From an uncultured Solobacterium sp. (GTDB lineage: Bacteria; Bacillota_I; Bacilli_A; Erysipelotrichales; Erysipelotrichaceae), in assembly GCA_900543035.1 (NCBI GenBank), contig UQPV01000007.1, positions 1-64,000 of the forward strand: a stretch of 64,000 bases of DNA. The letters run 5' to 3'. Positions within the stretch are counted from its first letter, which is position 1; each line of letters begins with the position of its first letter. A model generated the notes under the pieces. That model saw only the letters and a program-made list of their open reading frames with translations. It was not told where the DNA came from and searched no databases. Positions 25,675 through 34,533 of the stretch are shown piece by piece. A program made the position numbers and the translations under genes.

Positions 25675-26778
25675 TCAGCTCTTCTGATGCAGCCAGCGGG
25701 ACAGGCGGCTGAGCCCTTCCCGCATCACCGTATTGTTTATCCCCAGACCGAGCCGCAGATGTCCTTCGACACCAAAGCATGACCCAGGCGCAAAGAATAC
25801 GCCGGTATCCGCCTGCAGCTGCTCACACAGCTGCGCAGAAGGCATATCCAGATGTACCTGCAGGAAGCAGACCGTCCCGCATCGCGGGATGACGCAGTCC
25901 GCCAGCGGCTCCCCTTCCAGCCATTCATGCAGGATACGGCGGTTCTCCTGTACGATGCGCCGGTTTCTCTCCATGATCTGTTCTCGGTGCGCAAACGCGA
26001 TCTGCGCCAGCGCGTCGATGAGCGCGCTCTCGCTGATCACATGATAATCCCTGCGCGCATTGATCCGCTGCAGCAGCTGCGCATCGCGGGCATGGATCCA
26101 CCCGATACGCAGACCGGCCAGCGCCATCGTCTTGGACATGGACGATGTGCTCACCCCGCGCGCATACAGATCAGAGACGCTGCATTCCGCTTCCGGAACG
26201 AGCCCCTGATACACCTCGTCACACAGGATCCAGATCCCTCTGGGCGCGCAGAACGCGCACAGCGCCTCCAGAAAAGTGCGGTCCGGACAAGTTCCCGTGG
26301 GATTATTGGGAAAGTTGAGGCAGATGAGCCGGGTGCGCGGCGTCACGGCTTCGCAGATTGCCTGCAGATCCGGCTGCCAGCCATCCTCCTCATTCAGCGC
26401 GACCTTCGTGACCGTACAGCCGATCGACTCCGGAAACGAATAGAGCTGCTGATAAGTCGGAACGAGCGTCACCACATGATCGCCCGCCTCCAGCAAGGTC
26501 ATCAGCACCAGCTCATTGGCATTGATACAGCCATGCGCCAGCGTCACGCTGCCGGGATCGTCATATTCATAAAGCGACGCGATCTGCCGGCGCAGCGCGA
26601 GGGAGCCGGTGATCGGGCCATAATCCAGCACGATATCCTTCAGCTTTTCCTCATCGCCCGCAAGATCCAACAGCGAGCGCACGGTGAGCGCCGCGCAGCA
26701 GCTGTCCGCCATATTGTATTCACAGCAGTTTTCGTGGTCTGTCATCCAGCCCTCGACGGCAAACTGATCGATCTTCAT
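25675..26778 (-). CDS. PLP-dependent aminotransferase, class I/II
   Basis: 367 residues of a fold-type I aminotransferase, acting in the cytosol. The Asn-Pro-Thr-Gly motif FPNNPTGTCP is near residue 150, ILCDEVYQGL with the PLP-ring Asp near 183, and the Schiff-base Lys lies in SMSKTMALAGLRIGWI near 213. A C-terminal Arg for the substrate carboxylate is in GHLRLGLG near 345. The start overlaps the stop of the transporter ATPase gene (TGATG), so the enzyme is made with the transporter and probably works on the amino acid it imports or a product of it. Which amino acid depends on the T-box reading discussed separately. Confidence 0.88.
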   Translation of the reverse strand: MKIDQFAVEGWMTDHENCCEYNMADSCCAALTVRSLLDLAGDEEKLKDIVLDYGPITGSLALRRQIASLYEYDDPGSVTLAHGCINANELVLMTLLEAGDHVVTLVPTYQQLYSFPESIGCTVTKVALNEEDGWQPDLQAICEAVTPRTRLICLNFPNNPTGTCPDRTFLEALCAFCAPRGIWILCDEVYQGLVPEAECSVSDLYARGVSTSSMSKTMALAGLRIGWIHARDAQLLQRINARRDYHVISESALIDALAQIAFAHREQIMERNRRIVQENRRILHEWLEGEPLADCVIPRCGTVCFLQVHLDMPSAQLCEQLQADTGVFFAPGSCFGVEGHLRLGLGINNTVMREGLSRLSRWLHQKS

Positions 26779-27503
26779 CAGTGCATCACCTTGCTGAGGA
26801 AGTCCTGCGCACGCGCGCTCTTTGGATGTTCAAAGAACTCCTTCGTGTTTCCTTCCTCCACGATCTTCCCATCTTCCAAAAAGACCATCCGAGTAGCCAC
26901 TTCCTTGGCAAAGCCCATCTCATGGGTCACGATGACCATCGTCATGCCCTGATGCGCCAATTCCTTCATGACATCCAGCACTTCCACGACCATTTCCGGG
27001 TCGAGGGCGCTGGTCGGTTCGTCAAACAGCATCACTTCCGGATTGATGCACAGCGCGCGGGCGATCGCTACACGCTGCTTCTGTCCGCCGGAGAGCTTGC
27101 TTGGATATTCATCACGCTTATCCAGCAGACCGACACGCTTCAACAAATCTGCGGCAGTCTTCTCCGCTTCTTCCTTCGTCTTCTTCATCACCTGGATCTG
27201 CGCCAGAGTCAGATTATCCATCACGCTCATGTTCGGGAACAGATGAAAATGCTGGAACACAAAGCCCATGCGGCGGCGCAAGGTCATATAGTCCGGCTTG
27301 CTGGGATCGAGGAGCTGCCCATCGATGTAGACCTCTCCCTTTTCCGGCTTCTCCAGTCCATGGATGCAGCGCAGCACCGTGCTCTTGCCGCTGCCTGAAG
27401 GACCGATCAGACAGACAATCTCTCCCTTTTCGATTTCCAGAGAAACATCATCGACCGCCTTCAGCTGCTTGAACTGTTTGGTGATATGATCTACCTTAAT
27501 CAC
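26778..27503 (-). CDS. Amino acid ABC transporter ATP-binding protein
   Basis: 241 residues of the GlnQ/HisP type. Walker [10 protein letters not shown] near residue 35, Q-loop [12 protein letters not shown] near 83, signature [15 protein letters not shown] near 137 and Walker [13 protein letters not shown] near 160 are all intact, followed by the switch His in IVTHEMGFA. The GTG at 27503 is used: it follows AAAGGAGG by 10 bases and overlaps the permease stop by 8 bp. It drives import by the permease and binding protein encoded just upstream. Confidence 0.95.
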   Translation of the reverse strand: MIKVDHITKQFKQLKAVDDVSLEIEKGEIVCLIGPSGSGKSTVLRCIHGLEKPEKGEVYIDGQLLDPSKPDYMTLRRRMGFVFQHFHLFPNMSVMDNLTLAQIQVMKKTKEEAEKTAADLLKRVGLLDKRDEYPSKLSGGQKQRVAIARALCINPEVMLFDEPTSALDPEMVVEVLDVMKELAHQGMTMVIVTHEMGFAKEVATRMVFLEDGKIVEEGNTKEFFEHPKSARAQDFLSKVMH

Positions 27504-28179
27504 TTTCCGCCAGCCTCCTTTCCAGATGACGCGCCAGGTAGGCAATGCTCAGCGTCATGATGAGATACATCACGCCGGCAATGATCAGCGGGCTCATCAG
27601 GTCCGCATAATTTCCGCCCAGCACCTGCGCGCTCTTCAGCAGCTCCACCACACCGATGGTGGACACGAGCGATGAATCCTTGATCAAAGTGACAAACTCA
27701 GAGACCAGCGGCGGTACGATGCGTTTGAACGCCTGCGGCAGGATGACCAGCTTCATCGTCTGCCCGCGCGTGAGGCCGAGCGTCTCGCACGCTTCCCACT
27801 GACCTTTGTCCACACCGTTGATGCCGCTGCGGATCAGTTCGGTCACATAAGCGCCGCTGTTGATGCCCATGGCGATGACACCGATCAAAAACACATTCAT
27901 GACCAGGCGTTCCCCGGTGATCTCCATGTAGATCAGCGGCACCACCGCAAACAAGATGAGGATCTGCAGCAGCATCGGCGTGCCGCGGATGATCTCCACG
28001 TAGACATTGCCGATACAGCGCAGGATCCGATTTTTAGATATTTTCGCCGATGCCCCCAGCGTCCCCAGAACCAGACCGATCAAAAGGGACAGCACTGCCA
28101 TCGCAAGTGAAAGTCCTGCCCCTTTTAACAGAAAGATCAGGTTCTCGGAAGTGAGGACTTCACCCATTGCACTAAACAT
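27496..28179 (-). CDS. Amino acid ABC transporter permease (HisM/GlnP type)
   Basis: 227 residues, about five membrane helices, the size of a polar-amino-acid transporter permease. The EAA loop is intact ([30 protein letters not shown] is its core region, residues about 128-157). The N-terminal [12 protein letters not shown] near 60-71 is the usual substrate-path motif of this family. It forms a homodimer with the ATPase GlnQ-like protein. The ribosome site AAAGGAAAGGGACAGC precedes ATG 28179. Confidence 0.95.
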   Translation of the reverse strand: MFSAMGEVLTSENLIFLLKGAGLSLAMAVLSLLIGLVLGTLGASAKISKNRILRCIGNVYVEIIRGTPMLLQILILFAVVPLIYMEITGERLVMNVFLIGVIAMGINSGAYVTELIRSGINGVDKGQWEACETLGLTRGQTMKLVILPQAFKRIVPPLVSEFVTLIKDSSLVSTIGVVELLKSAQVLGGNYADLMSPLIIAGVMYLIMTLSIAYLARHLERRLAESD

Positions 28180-28212
28180 TGCTGTCCCTTTCCTTTCTGA
28201 TTTTTCCTTGAA

Positions 28213-29001
28213 CTATTCTTCCAGCGCCTTTACGCCATACTGGTCGCACAGCTCCACATAACGATCGGATGCCATGAACTTCTCCAGCGCCGCGTTGACC
28301 TTCTCCAGCAGCTCATCATTGCCTTCATAGGTGATGATATAGTTTTTCTCATCCATCAGCGTCTCATCCAGCATCACATAGTCGCCGCTATCCACATAGT
28401 TCTTCGCCACGGCAAGGTCGACCACTGCCGCGTCATACTGTCCGGAAGCCAGGCCGCTGAAGATGACCTTGACATCCGAGATCGACTGCACGTTCGCATC
28501 TTCGATCTCATTGGCCGCCTTTTCACCGGTAGACGCCGTCTGCGCCGCGATCGTCTTACCCTTCAGATCATCCACGCTCGTGATCTCCGTATCTTTCGGC
28601 ATGACTGCTACCTGTGCCGTCGCCGTGTACGGATCAGACCAGGCGACCTTACGTTCCTCATCATACGTGAAGCCGGAGATGGCCATGTCCAGCTGCTTGG
28701 CCGGCAGCTGAGAAAGGATCGCGTTAAATTCCATCTGGCGGAACTGCAGATCATAATTTCCGCCGTCCTCATTCATATACTTTTCCAATTCGACCAGCAT
28801 GTCGGCATCAAAACCGACGATGTTGCCGTCGCTGTCCAGTGACTCATACGGCGGATAATCTGGAGATACGCCGACCAGGATCACCGTCGGATCTTCGCTC
28901 TGCGCATCGTCTCCCTGCGCGCTTCCGCAGCCAGCCAGCGTGCCGAGCATCAGGCATGCACATAAGCCGCTCATCATCATCTTCTTCAGTTTCATCTTCA
29001 T
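28213..29001 (-). CDS. Amino acid ABC transporter substrate-binding lipoprotein
   Basis: 262 residues. A lipoprotein signal (MKMKLKKMM, then LMLGTLAGCG with the lipid Cys near residue 25) is followed by a type-II periplasmic binding fold (SBP family 3). The family signature GFDADMLVELEKYM lies near residue 65-78, and MAISGFTYDEERKVAWSDPYT near 110 contains the ligand-contacting Arg. It captures an amino acid outside the cell for the permease/ATPase behind it. First gene of the T-box-controlled operon; the start follows AAGGGAGGAAATGAAG. Confidence 0.94.
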   Translation of the reverse strand: MKMKLKKMMMSGLCACLMLGTLAGCGSAQGDDAQSEDPTVILVGVSPDYPPYESLDSDGNIVGFDADMLVELEKYMNEDGGNYDLQFRQMEFNAILSQLPAKQLDMAISGFTYDEERKVAWSDPYTATAQVAVMPKDTEITSVDDLKGKTIAAQTASTGEKAANEIEDANVQSISDVKVIFSGLASGQYDAAVVDLAVAKNYVDSGDYVMLDETLMDEKNYIITYEGNDELLEKVNAALEKFMASDRYVELCDQYGVKALEE

Positions 29002-29079
29002 TTCCTCCCTTTTCGCTGTTGCGCTCTCGCAAATTCATGACGGATCGATAATCCGCTGACGGTTCTGACAGAGCTGCAT

Positions 29080-29325
29080 CTACAAAAAAACGCCCTCTGC
29101 CAATGCAAAGGACGAAATCGTTCGCGGTACCACCCTGCTTCCACTGCAAACAAATGCAGCAGCACTCTTCCCTTTTAACGTCAGGCTCACGGATACGGGC
29201 TCGGCTTCGCTTCGCCCGATCGACTCCCAGACACGTTCACCCTTACTCGCCCATCCGCTCGCACCATCCGCGGACTCTCTGAAGCAGCTTTTTCAGGATT
29301 ACTCCTTCTGTTCACCGTCTTTATA
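29080..29325 (-). ncRNA. T-box leader upstream of the amino-acid transporter operon
   Basis: On the minus strand stem I contains AGGAGTA (5' side) and AGGGT-GAAC-GTG (3' side, near 29238-29249), the AGAGAG-type bulge and GGTGCGAGC. The antiterminator carries GGGTGGTACCGCG (29123-29135) and the terminator is CGTCCTTTGC-ATTG-GCAGAGGGCG followed by seven Ts. Uncharged tRNA would favour read-through. By analogy to the metG leader in this window (AGTA...GAAC then ATG), the specifier would be GTG (valine); one base earlier CGT (arginine) is also possible and is followed by a purine as is usual. The family of transporter suits arginine better. The identity is unsettled. Confidence 0.9.
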
Positions 29326-29330
29326 CGACT

Positions 29331-29358
29331 ATTATACACAACTCTGCGATAATTGCAA
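29331..29358 (-). promoter_or_regulatory. Promoter of the T-box operon
   Basis: On the minus strand TTGCAA, 16 bases, TATAAT, directly upstream of the T-box stem I. Confidence 0.8.
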
Positions 29359-29406
29359 TACCATTCGCCCAAAAGTACGCACGATTTTCATTCTATTTTC
29401 TGAAAA

Positions 29407-30198
29407 TTATTTCAAAGCCTCCATGATCTTCTGATCGATCTTCTCTGCATATTCTTGCGCGAGCTGATGCTCTCCTTTGCTCCTCAAGATCTGCATCGTC
29501 AGCTGATGATTGCGTACATCATGCGATACCAGCCGCAGCCGCTCATACTCATCGGCAAGCGTTTTCCGCCGCCCTTCGCCATGCCCGCGCTGCATCTTCC
29601 CGCCAAAACGATACAGCGCATACCCATTGAATGCCGCCACCACGAAATAGATCAGCGAGAACAGCATATACCACAGCACCTCGATCTTTCCCGGATAGAC
29701 AAAAGCAGTCAATAACATTGCATTGCTCAGCGGCAGGAGCACCGGCAGAAGGAAGATCCCAGATTCGCGTCTGCGCTTGACGAAACGCAGACAGATCGGA
29801 CAGGCAATCACATAGACGATGATTTTGATCAGCGTGCCAAACACAAGTCCAGATACGAACATCAGGTCGGGAACAGCTAAGATCAAAAGCACCGAAATAA
29901 GAAGCAAAATCCCATATTGGATCATCACATATAACAAGACCCTGCCTCTGGGGACATTATACAGCCATGGGATCCAAAATAGAATAAAAGCAGAAGTTAA
30001 TATAAAAGTGATCAGATTGTTTGCGGCAGTGGGCGTCAAGAAAAATACATCTATCACCAGATTGAGCGCAATGAAGCTCAGCACGCATGCCGCCAGCTTT
30101 TTCCCCTGCCGACCATGCTCTACGCAGAGAATGTGGTAATAGATCCCGCTGAATACCGACAAGATCGTGTCGGCCGCGATCGTCTCAATCATCATCAT
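29407..30198 (-). CDS. AgrC-like sensor with phospho-acceptor helix but no ATPase domain
   Basis: 263 residues. Six hydrophobic helices fill about residues 8-205, like the sensor part of AgrC/HPK10 kinases. They are followed by a linker and RLRLVSHDVRNHQLTMQ near residue 222-238, the HDxxNH phospho-acceptor motif of this group, and the rest of its two-helix unit (SKGEHQLAQEYAEKI). The protein stops about eight residues later, so the GHKL ATPase domain that should follow is absent. The downstream DNA does not encode it. The upstream gene, overlapping by 14 bp, encodes an ATPase domain without this acceptor motif. Together they make one complete kinase. No response regulator lies nearby. Confidence 0.8.
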   Translation of the reverse strand: MMMIETIAADTILSVFSGIYYHILCVEHGRQGKKLAACVLSFIALNLVIDVFFLTPTAANNLITFILTSAFILFWIPWLYNVPRGRVLLYVMIQYGILLLISVLLILAVPDLMFVSGLVFGTLIKIIVYVIACPICLRFVKRRRESGIFLLPVLLPLSNAMLLTAFVYPGKIEVLWYMLFSLIYFVVAAFNGYALYRFGGKMQRGHGEGRRKTLADEYERLRLVSHDVRNHQLTMQILRSKGEHQLAQEYAEKIDQKIMEALK

Positions 30199-30931
30199 GC
30201 TCTCCTTCCAGCAGCAGGGTCACTTGCACGATATAGCGCCCATCCTGCACTTCCCGCCTCACCCAGCCATCATAGCGTTCCGCGATCTCCTGTACGATGA
30301 GGCTGCCAAAGCCATGACGCCAGTCTCGCTCACCGTGCTGCGCACGAAAATGATTGGCAATGGACAGCGAAAGCATATTGCCGCTTTGATGGATCTGCAT
30401 GCTGATGACTTTGGTTTCGGCATCTGCCGCAGCACGCAGAGCATTGTCCAGCAAGTTGGAAAACAAGGAGATGAGATCATCACAGGAGATGCGCGTGCCT
30501 TGTCTCAGTCCGCCGCTGATCTCCAGCTTCACCCCTTTTTCTTCGGCCTGCGCCTGTTTGAGGATGAGCAGTGCATTCAGATAAGGGTCCGCGCAATAGG
30601 TCTGATGGATATGGACATATGCCGGCAGTGTCTCCTTGTCTTTCTGCGCACGCACTTGCCGCAGATACTGACGCTCATGTTCGATCTCTGCTTCCAGTTC
30701 CGCAATGATCCGCACATCTTCCTTTGGCGACCGGCTCAGCCGTCTCGCCCACAGCAAGATGACAGTCAGGATGCTTGCCGTAAGCAGATAATAAAGAAGC
30801 AGCAGCACGCCTGCCTCAGCCGGATCGAGCATGCCCAATGTGCCGCCGTCCCACATCCAGTGGGCAAACAATACATATGCGGCAACACTGAGCAGCAGGT
30901 AGATAAAGACGATCATCCGCCGATGCTTCAT
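30185..30931 (-). CDS. GHKL ATPase-domain membrane protein lacking an acceptor histidine motif
   Basis: 248 residues. Two N-terminal membrane helices (about 7-25 and 42-64), a coiled-coil-like EAEIEHERQYLRQVRAQKD stretch (about 80-98), then a GHKL domain of the AgrC type: the region before it (YLNALLILKQAQAEEKGVKLEI), the N-box LFSNLLDNALRAA near 155-167, and the G-box HGFGSLIVQEIAERYDGW near 211-228. The HDxxNH motif expected before this domain is missing. ATG 30931 follows GCGAGGGGG. It is translated ahead of the overlapping acceptor-helix gene; the order is opposite to that in a single-chain kinase, so a frameshift does not explain the split. Confidence 0.8.
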   Translation of the reverse strand: MKHRRMIVFIYLLLSVAAYVLFAHWMWDGGTLGMLDPAEAGVLLLLYYLLTASILTVILLWARRLSRSPKEDVRIIAELEAEIEHERQYLRQVRAQKDKETLPAYVHIHQTYCADPYLNALLILKQAQAEEKGVKLEISGGLRQGTRISCDDLISLFSNLLDNALRAAADAETKVISMQIHQSGNMLSLSIANHFRAQHGERDWRHGFGSLIVQEIAERYDGWVRREVQDGRYIVQVTLLLEGEHDDD

Positions 30932-30945
30932 GTCCATCCCCCTCG

Positions 30946-30970
30946 CAAAAAAGGCTGTGCGCACACAGCC
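30946..30970 (-). terminator. Terminator of sufCB
   Basis: On the minus strand GGCTGTG-TGCG-CACAGCC followed by six Ts, right after the sufB-like gene and before the kinase pair. Confidence 0.85.
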
Positions 30971-30972
30971 CG

Positions 30973-31902
30973 TTATTTCAAGAATCCGTCTACGATGACT
31001 TGCTCCGCTTCTTCCTCGCTCAATCCGAATGTCTGCAGCTTGATCAGCTGATCGCTGTTGATCTTGCCGATGGCCGCCTCATGGATGACCTGCGCATCCA
31101 CATGATTCGCCGCGATCTCAGGGATCGAGGAGATCTTCGCATTGCCCATCAGGATCGAATCGCACTGCACATGCGCACGGCATTTGCTGTTGCCGCGGGC
31201 GATCGGATGGAACACCTGCACGGAGTCATCCTTGCCGACAGAACGCGATACGATCTGCAGCACGCTGTCTTCCCCATCCAGATCGACGCTCACATCAGAG
31301 AGCGCATGCTGTCTGCCATGCGTCATCAGCTTCTCGTTGATCACCAGCTTGGCCTTCGGCCCCAGCTTGGCATATGTCTTGCGCTCAGTGGAGTCCACGC
31401 CGCGGATCTGGCTCATGTCCATCTGGGCAAAGCTTCCCTCTTCCATATAGATATTGGTCGTCGGATTGAGGATACGCTCCCCTTCGCCATTGCCCTCGCC
31501 ATAGTGCTTTTCGGTATAGACCACGCGGGCATTGCGACCGATATGGAACGTGTGGATGCCATCGTGCTGCGAGGTGTCGCAGCCGTCATTGTGGATGCCG
31601 CAGCCGGCGATGATCTCCACATCTGCGCCTTCCCCGATATAAAAATCATTATAGACCAGATCGTGAATGCCGCTGTCCGTCAGGATGACCGGGATATGCA
31701 CCTGTTCCCCGATCGTTCCCGGCGCGACGATGATGTCGATACCGGGCTTGTCGGCCTTCTGGCGGATCTGGATATTCGGGGTGGAATGACGTTCCACGCC
31801 CATGCCGTTGGCCCGCAGGTTGAAGGCAGATCCCGGCATGAAGCCGCTGATGCCCGCAATTTCCTGCAGCAGTCCTTTTTCCGTCTGATTCAGCATGTTC
31901 AT
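30973..31902 (-). CDS. SufB/SufD family Fe-S assembly scaffold (minimal SufBC type)
   Basis: 309 residues, close to the short SufB-like form found with SufC alone in anaerobes. The SufBD beta-helix core is seen: GDxxxH-like elements NDGCDTSQHDGIHTFHIG (about 106-123), RNARVVYTEKHYGEG (about 124-138), and the C-terminal NHVDAQVIHEAAIGKINSDQL near 268-288, which also holds the usual HEA(A/T) motif. The N-terminal extension of classical SufB is lacking. It overlaps sufC by ATGA and ends in a terminator. No SufS, SufU or SufE gene is near, so sulfur delivery must come from elsewhere. Confidence 0.88.
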   Translation of the reverse strand: MNMLNQTEKGLLQEIAGISGFMPGSAFNLRANGMGVERHSTPNIQIRQKADKPGIDIIVAPGTIGEQVHIPVILTDSGIHDLVYNDFYIGEGADVEIIAGCGIHNDGCDTSQHDGIHTFHIGRNARVVYTEKHYGEGNGEGERILNPTTNIYMEEGSFAQMDMSQIRGVDSTERKTYAKLGPKAKLVINEKLMTHGRQHALSDVSVDLDGEDSVLQIVSRSVGKDDSVQVFHPIARGNSKCRAHVQCDSILMGNAKISSIPEIAANHVDAQVIHEAAIGKINSDQLIKLQTFGLSEEEAEQVIVDGFLK

Positions 31903-32615
31903 GCACCTGCCTTTCTGTTGATGCCGCATGGCTCAAAATCCATGAGCAGCGTCGGCAGGATCTCTTCCCGGCTGCCGCGCGCTTTCACTGCGCCATTCTC
32001 GATGACGATCATCTCATCTGCCAGCTGCATGATGCGCTCCTGATGCGAGATGAGCAGGATATCCTGTTTCTTCTTCTCATGCAGGGCGCGGAACGTGTCC
32101 ACCAGACGGGAGAAGCTCCACAGATCGATGCCGGCTTCCGGTTCATCGAAGATGCTCACCTTCAGTTCGCGCGCAAGCAGCGTAGCGATCTCGATGCGCT
32201 TCACTTCTCCACCGGACAATGAGGCATCCACATCGCGGTCGAGATAATCGCGGGAGCACAGTCCCACATCGCTCAGATAAGAGATGCAGTTTTCTTCCTC
32301 CAGCGGGCGGCCATGCGCCAGCTCGAGCAGACGGCGCACGCTCATCCCCTTAAAGCGGGGCGGCTGCTGAAATGCGTAGCCGATGCCCAGCCGGGCACGC
32401 TCATCCACGCTGCACGCCGTGATGTCCTTTCCATCCAGAAGGATGGCGCCTGCCGTAGGCTTTTCGATGCCCATGATGAGCTTCGCCAGCGTTGACTTTC
32501 CGCCGCCGTTTGGCCCGGTGATCACCGTGAAGGCATTTTCGGTAAACTGCAGGCTGATATCGTTGAGGATCTTCTTTCCTTCGACCTCGAAGGAGAGATT
32601 TCTGATTTCCAGCAT
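31899..32615 (-). CDS. sufC: Fe-S assembly ATPase SufC
   Basis: 238 residues, an ABC-type ATPase that drives the SufB-like scaffold in the cytosol. Walker A TGPNGGGKST (about 33-42), Q-loop FQQPPRFKG near 81, signature DASLSGGEVKRIEIA near 129 and Walker B VSIFDEPEAGIDLW near 152-165, with Glu followed by EAGID as in SufC, not [11 protein letters not shown] 32615 follows AAAAAAGGATGTGAAACT. First gene of a two-gene unit with the SufB/D-like gene, the minimal layout seen in many anaerobic Firmicutes and archaea. Confidence 0.93.
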   Translation of the reverse strand: MLEIRNLSFEVEGKKILNDISLQFTENAFTVITGPNGGGKSTLAKLIMGIEKPTAGAILLDGKDITACSVDERARLGIGYAFQQPPRFKGMSVRRLLELAHGRPLEEENCISYLSDVGLCSRDYLDRDVDASLSGGEVKRIEIATLLARELKVSIFDEPEAGIDLWSFSRLVDTFRALHEKKKQDILLISHQERIMQLADEMIVIENGAVKARGSREEILPTLLMDFEPCGINRKAGA

Positions 32616-32766
32616 AGTTTCACATCCTTTTTTGACCACATCATTTTAGCATAATCCCCGTAAAAATAAAGCAGAATGACACGCAATATGCAAAAGCTCT
32701 TCCTGCACGCACACATCGCCGCCTGTTCAACGGCCTTTGCGGCGCGCAAACGATCATCCGTCCGCA

Positions 32767-32799
32767 TAAAAAAGGACAGCGGATATGCTCCGACTGTCC
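32767..32799 (-). terminator. Terminator of the UPF0237-UPF0210 unit
   Basis: On the minus strand GGACAGTCGGA-GCATA-TCCGCTGTCC followed by six Ts, just past the UPF0210 stop. Confidence 0.85.
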
Positions 32800-32805
32800 A
32801 TGAGA

Positions 32806-34164
32806 TCAGTTTTTCAAGCTCTGCAGCGGCGCAGGGATCCTTCCCCCGCGATGGATCATGACACTGTTGTCTGCCGGATTCATCTTCATGACCGGGCCAT
32901 AGCCCAGCAGTCCGCCAAAGTTCAGCTGATCGCCTTCCTTGCGGCCGATGGCCGGGATGACACGGACCGCCGTCGTCTTGGAGTTGACCATGCCGATGGC
33001 TGCCTCATCCGCGATCATGCCGGAGATGAGCTCTGCGCTCACATCGCCCGGGACCACGACCATATCGAGCCCGACACTGCATACCGCCGTCATCGCTTCC
33101 AGCTTTTCCAGCGTCAGCACGCCTTTTTCCGCAGCGGCGATCATGCCGGCATCCTCAGAGACCGGGATGAAGGCGCCGCTCAGTCCGCCGACCGAGGAGC
33201 TGGCCATGACGCCGCCCTTCTTCACCGCATCATTGAGCATGGCCAGGCAGGCGGTCGTTCCATAAGCGCCGCAGGTTTCCAGGCCCATCTCTTCGAGGAT
33301 GTAAGCGACCGAATCGCCTACCGCAGGCGTAGGCGCCAGCGACAGATCGACGATGCCGAAAGGCACCTGCAGACGCTCGCTCGCCACGCTGCCTACCAGC
33401 TGGCCCATACGGGTGATCTTGAACGCCGTGCGCTTGATGAGATCGGCCAGTTCATTCATCGGCAGATCCTTCGGCGCCTTTTCCAGCGCCGCGCGCACCA
33501 CGCCCGGACCGCTGACGCCGACGTTGATCACGCAGTCTGCCTCGCCTACGCCATGGAAGGCGCCCGCCATGAACGGGTTATCCTCAGGCGCATTGCAGAA
33601 GACGACGATCTTCGCCGAACCGATGCAGTTGCGCTCCGCGGTCAGCTCGCTCGCCTTCTTCACCACATCGCCCATCATGCGCACCGCGTCCATGTTGATG
33701 CCGGCCTTCGTGCTGCCCACATTGACCGAAGCGCAGATGTGATCGGTCTGCGCCATGGCCTGCGGGATGGCTTCGATCAGCGCCTTGTCTCCCGCGGAAA
33801 AGCCCTTCTGCACCAGGGCGCTGAAGCCGCCGATGAAATCCACGCCGGTCTGTTGCGCGCACTTCTCCAGCGTCAGCGCATACTTGAGCGGATCGCCGCC
33901 GCTCACGCCGACGAGCATGGCGATCGGCGTGACCGAGATCCGCTTATTGATGATGGGAATGCCATATTCCCTGCCGATGTCATTGCCTACCTTGACCAGA
34001 TCCTTGGCCATCGTGGTGATCTTGCGATATATCTTCTCACAGGAACGGTCGATGTCCGCATCTGCGCAGTCAAGCAGCGAGATCCCCATGGTGATCGTGC
34101 GGACGTCGAGATACTCCTCATCGATCATCTTGATGGTTTCCAGCACATCCTTTGAACTGATCAT
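32806..34164 (-). CDS. UPF0210 / PFL family protein (DUF711)
   Basis: 452 residues of a widely conserved cytosolic family related in fold to pyruvate-formate-lyase-like proteins but without known activity. The characteristic [12 protein letters not shown] near residue 27, the [11 protein letters not shown] stretch near 75-85, a [13 protein letters not shown] loop near 222-234 and [24 protein letters not shown] near 380-400 identify it. It is translated 5 bp after the ACT-domain gene (UPF0237), the standard pairing in Bacillota, so the small protein is likely a ligand-sensing partner. No catalytic residues can be proposed here. Confidence 0.9.
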   Translation of the reverse strand: MISSKDVLETIKMIDEEYLDVRTITMGISLLDCADADIDRSCEKIYRKITTMAKDLVKVGNDIGREYGIPIINKRISVTPIAMLVGVSGGDPLKYALTLEKCAQQTGVDFIGGFSALVQKGFSAGDKALIEAIPQAMAQTDHICASVNVGSTKAGINMDAVRMMGDVVKKASELTAERNCIGSAKIVVFCNAPEDNPFMAGAFHGVGEADCVINVGVSGPGVVRAALEKAPKDLPMNELADLIKRTAFKITRMGQLVGSVASERLQVPFGIVDLSLAPTPAVGDSVAYILEEMGLETCGAYGTTACLAMLNDAVKKGGVMASSSVGGLSGAFIPVSEDAGMIAAAEKGVLTLEKLEAMTAVCSVGLDMVVVPGDVSAELISGMIADEAAIGMVNSKTTAVRVIPAIGRKEGDQLNFGGLLGYGPVMKMNPADNSVMIHRGGRIPAPLQSLKN

Positions 34165-34169
34165 GCGCC

Positions 34170-34445
34170 TTACCCCTGGATCCGGTGCATGGAATTAAAG
34201 ATATCCTCATGCATCACATGGATCACCAGACCCATTTCCTTTCCGACTTGCTCCATATGCGTAACAAATTCGCTCAGCTCCATGCTGATGTGATCGATAT
34301 CCACCAGCATCGTCATCGCGAACGTATCGCGCAGCAGCGTCTGTGTCACCTCCAGCACATTGGCGTTGGCGTTGGCACATTCCGTGCTCACCCGTGCCAG
34401 GATACCGACACGGTCCTTTCCGATTACACTTACCACAGCGTTCAT
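34170..34445 (-). CDS. UPF0237 ACT-domain protein
   Basis: 91 residues of a single ACT domain ([16 protein letters not shown] at residues 5-20, followed by the second half around [14 protein letters not shown]). ACT domains bind small ligands, often amino acids, and dimerise. The constant neighbour is UPF0210, read in the same transcript 5 bp later. The start at ATG 34445 follows GGAGGTACGGTG; a slightly longer frame begins inside that ribosome site. Confidence 0.9.
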   Translation of the reverse strand: MNAVVSVIGKDRVGILARVSTECANANANVLEVTQTLLRDTFAMTMLVDIDHISMELSEFVTHMEQVGKEMGLVIHVMHEDIFNSMHRIQG

Positions 34446-34497
34446 CACCGTACCTCCATTCATTTCAGATTGAATACAGTATACTTTAATTTGGAAA

Positions 34498-34531
34498 AAA
34501 ACACAACAAAGGCGAGGTCATTCCCCGCCTC
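34498..34531 (-). terminator. Probable terminator after the hypothetical gene following tex
   Basis: On the minus strand AGGCGGGG-AATGA-CCTCGCCT (one mismatch) followed by TTTGTTGTGTTTTTTT, two bases after the stop codon. Confidence 0.6.
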
Positions 34532-34533
34532 AT

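Noticed and set aside
29407-30931. Frameshifted single histidine kinase
   Set aside because: The ATPase part is encoded upstream of the acceptor part, the opposite of the order in one-chain kinases, and each protein has its own membrane helices and start site.
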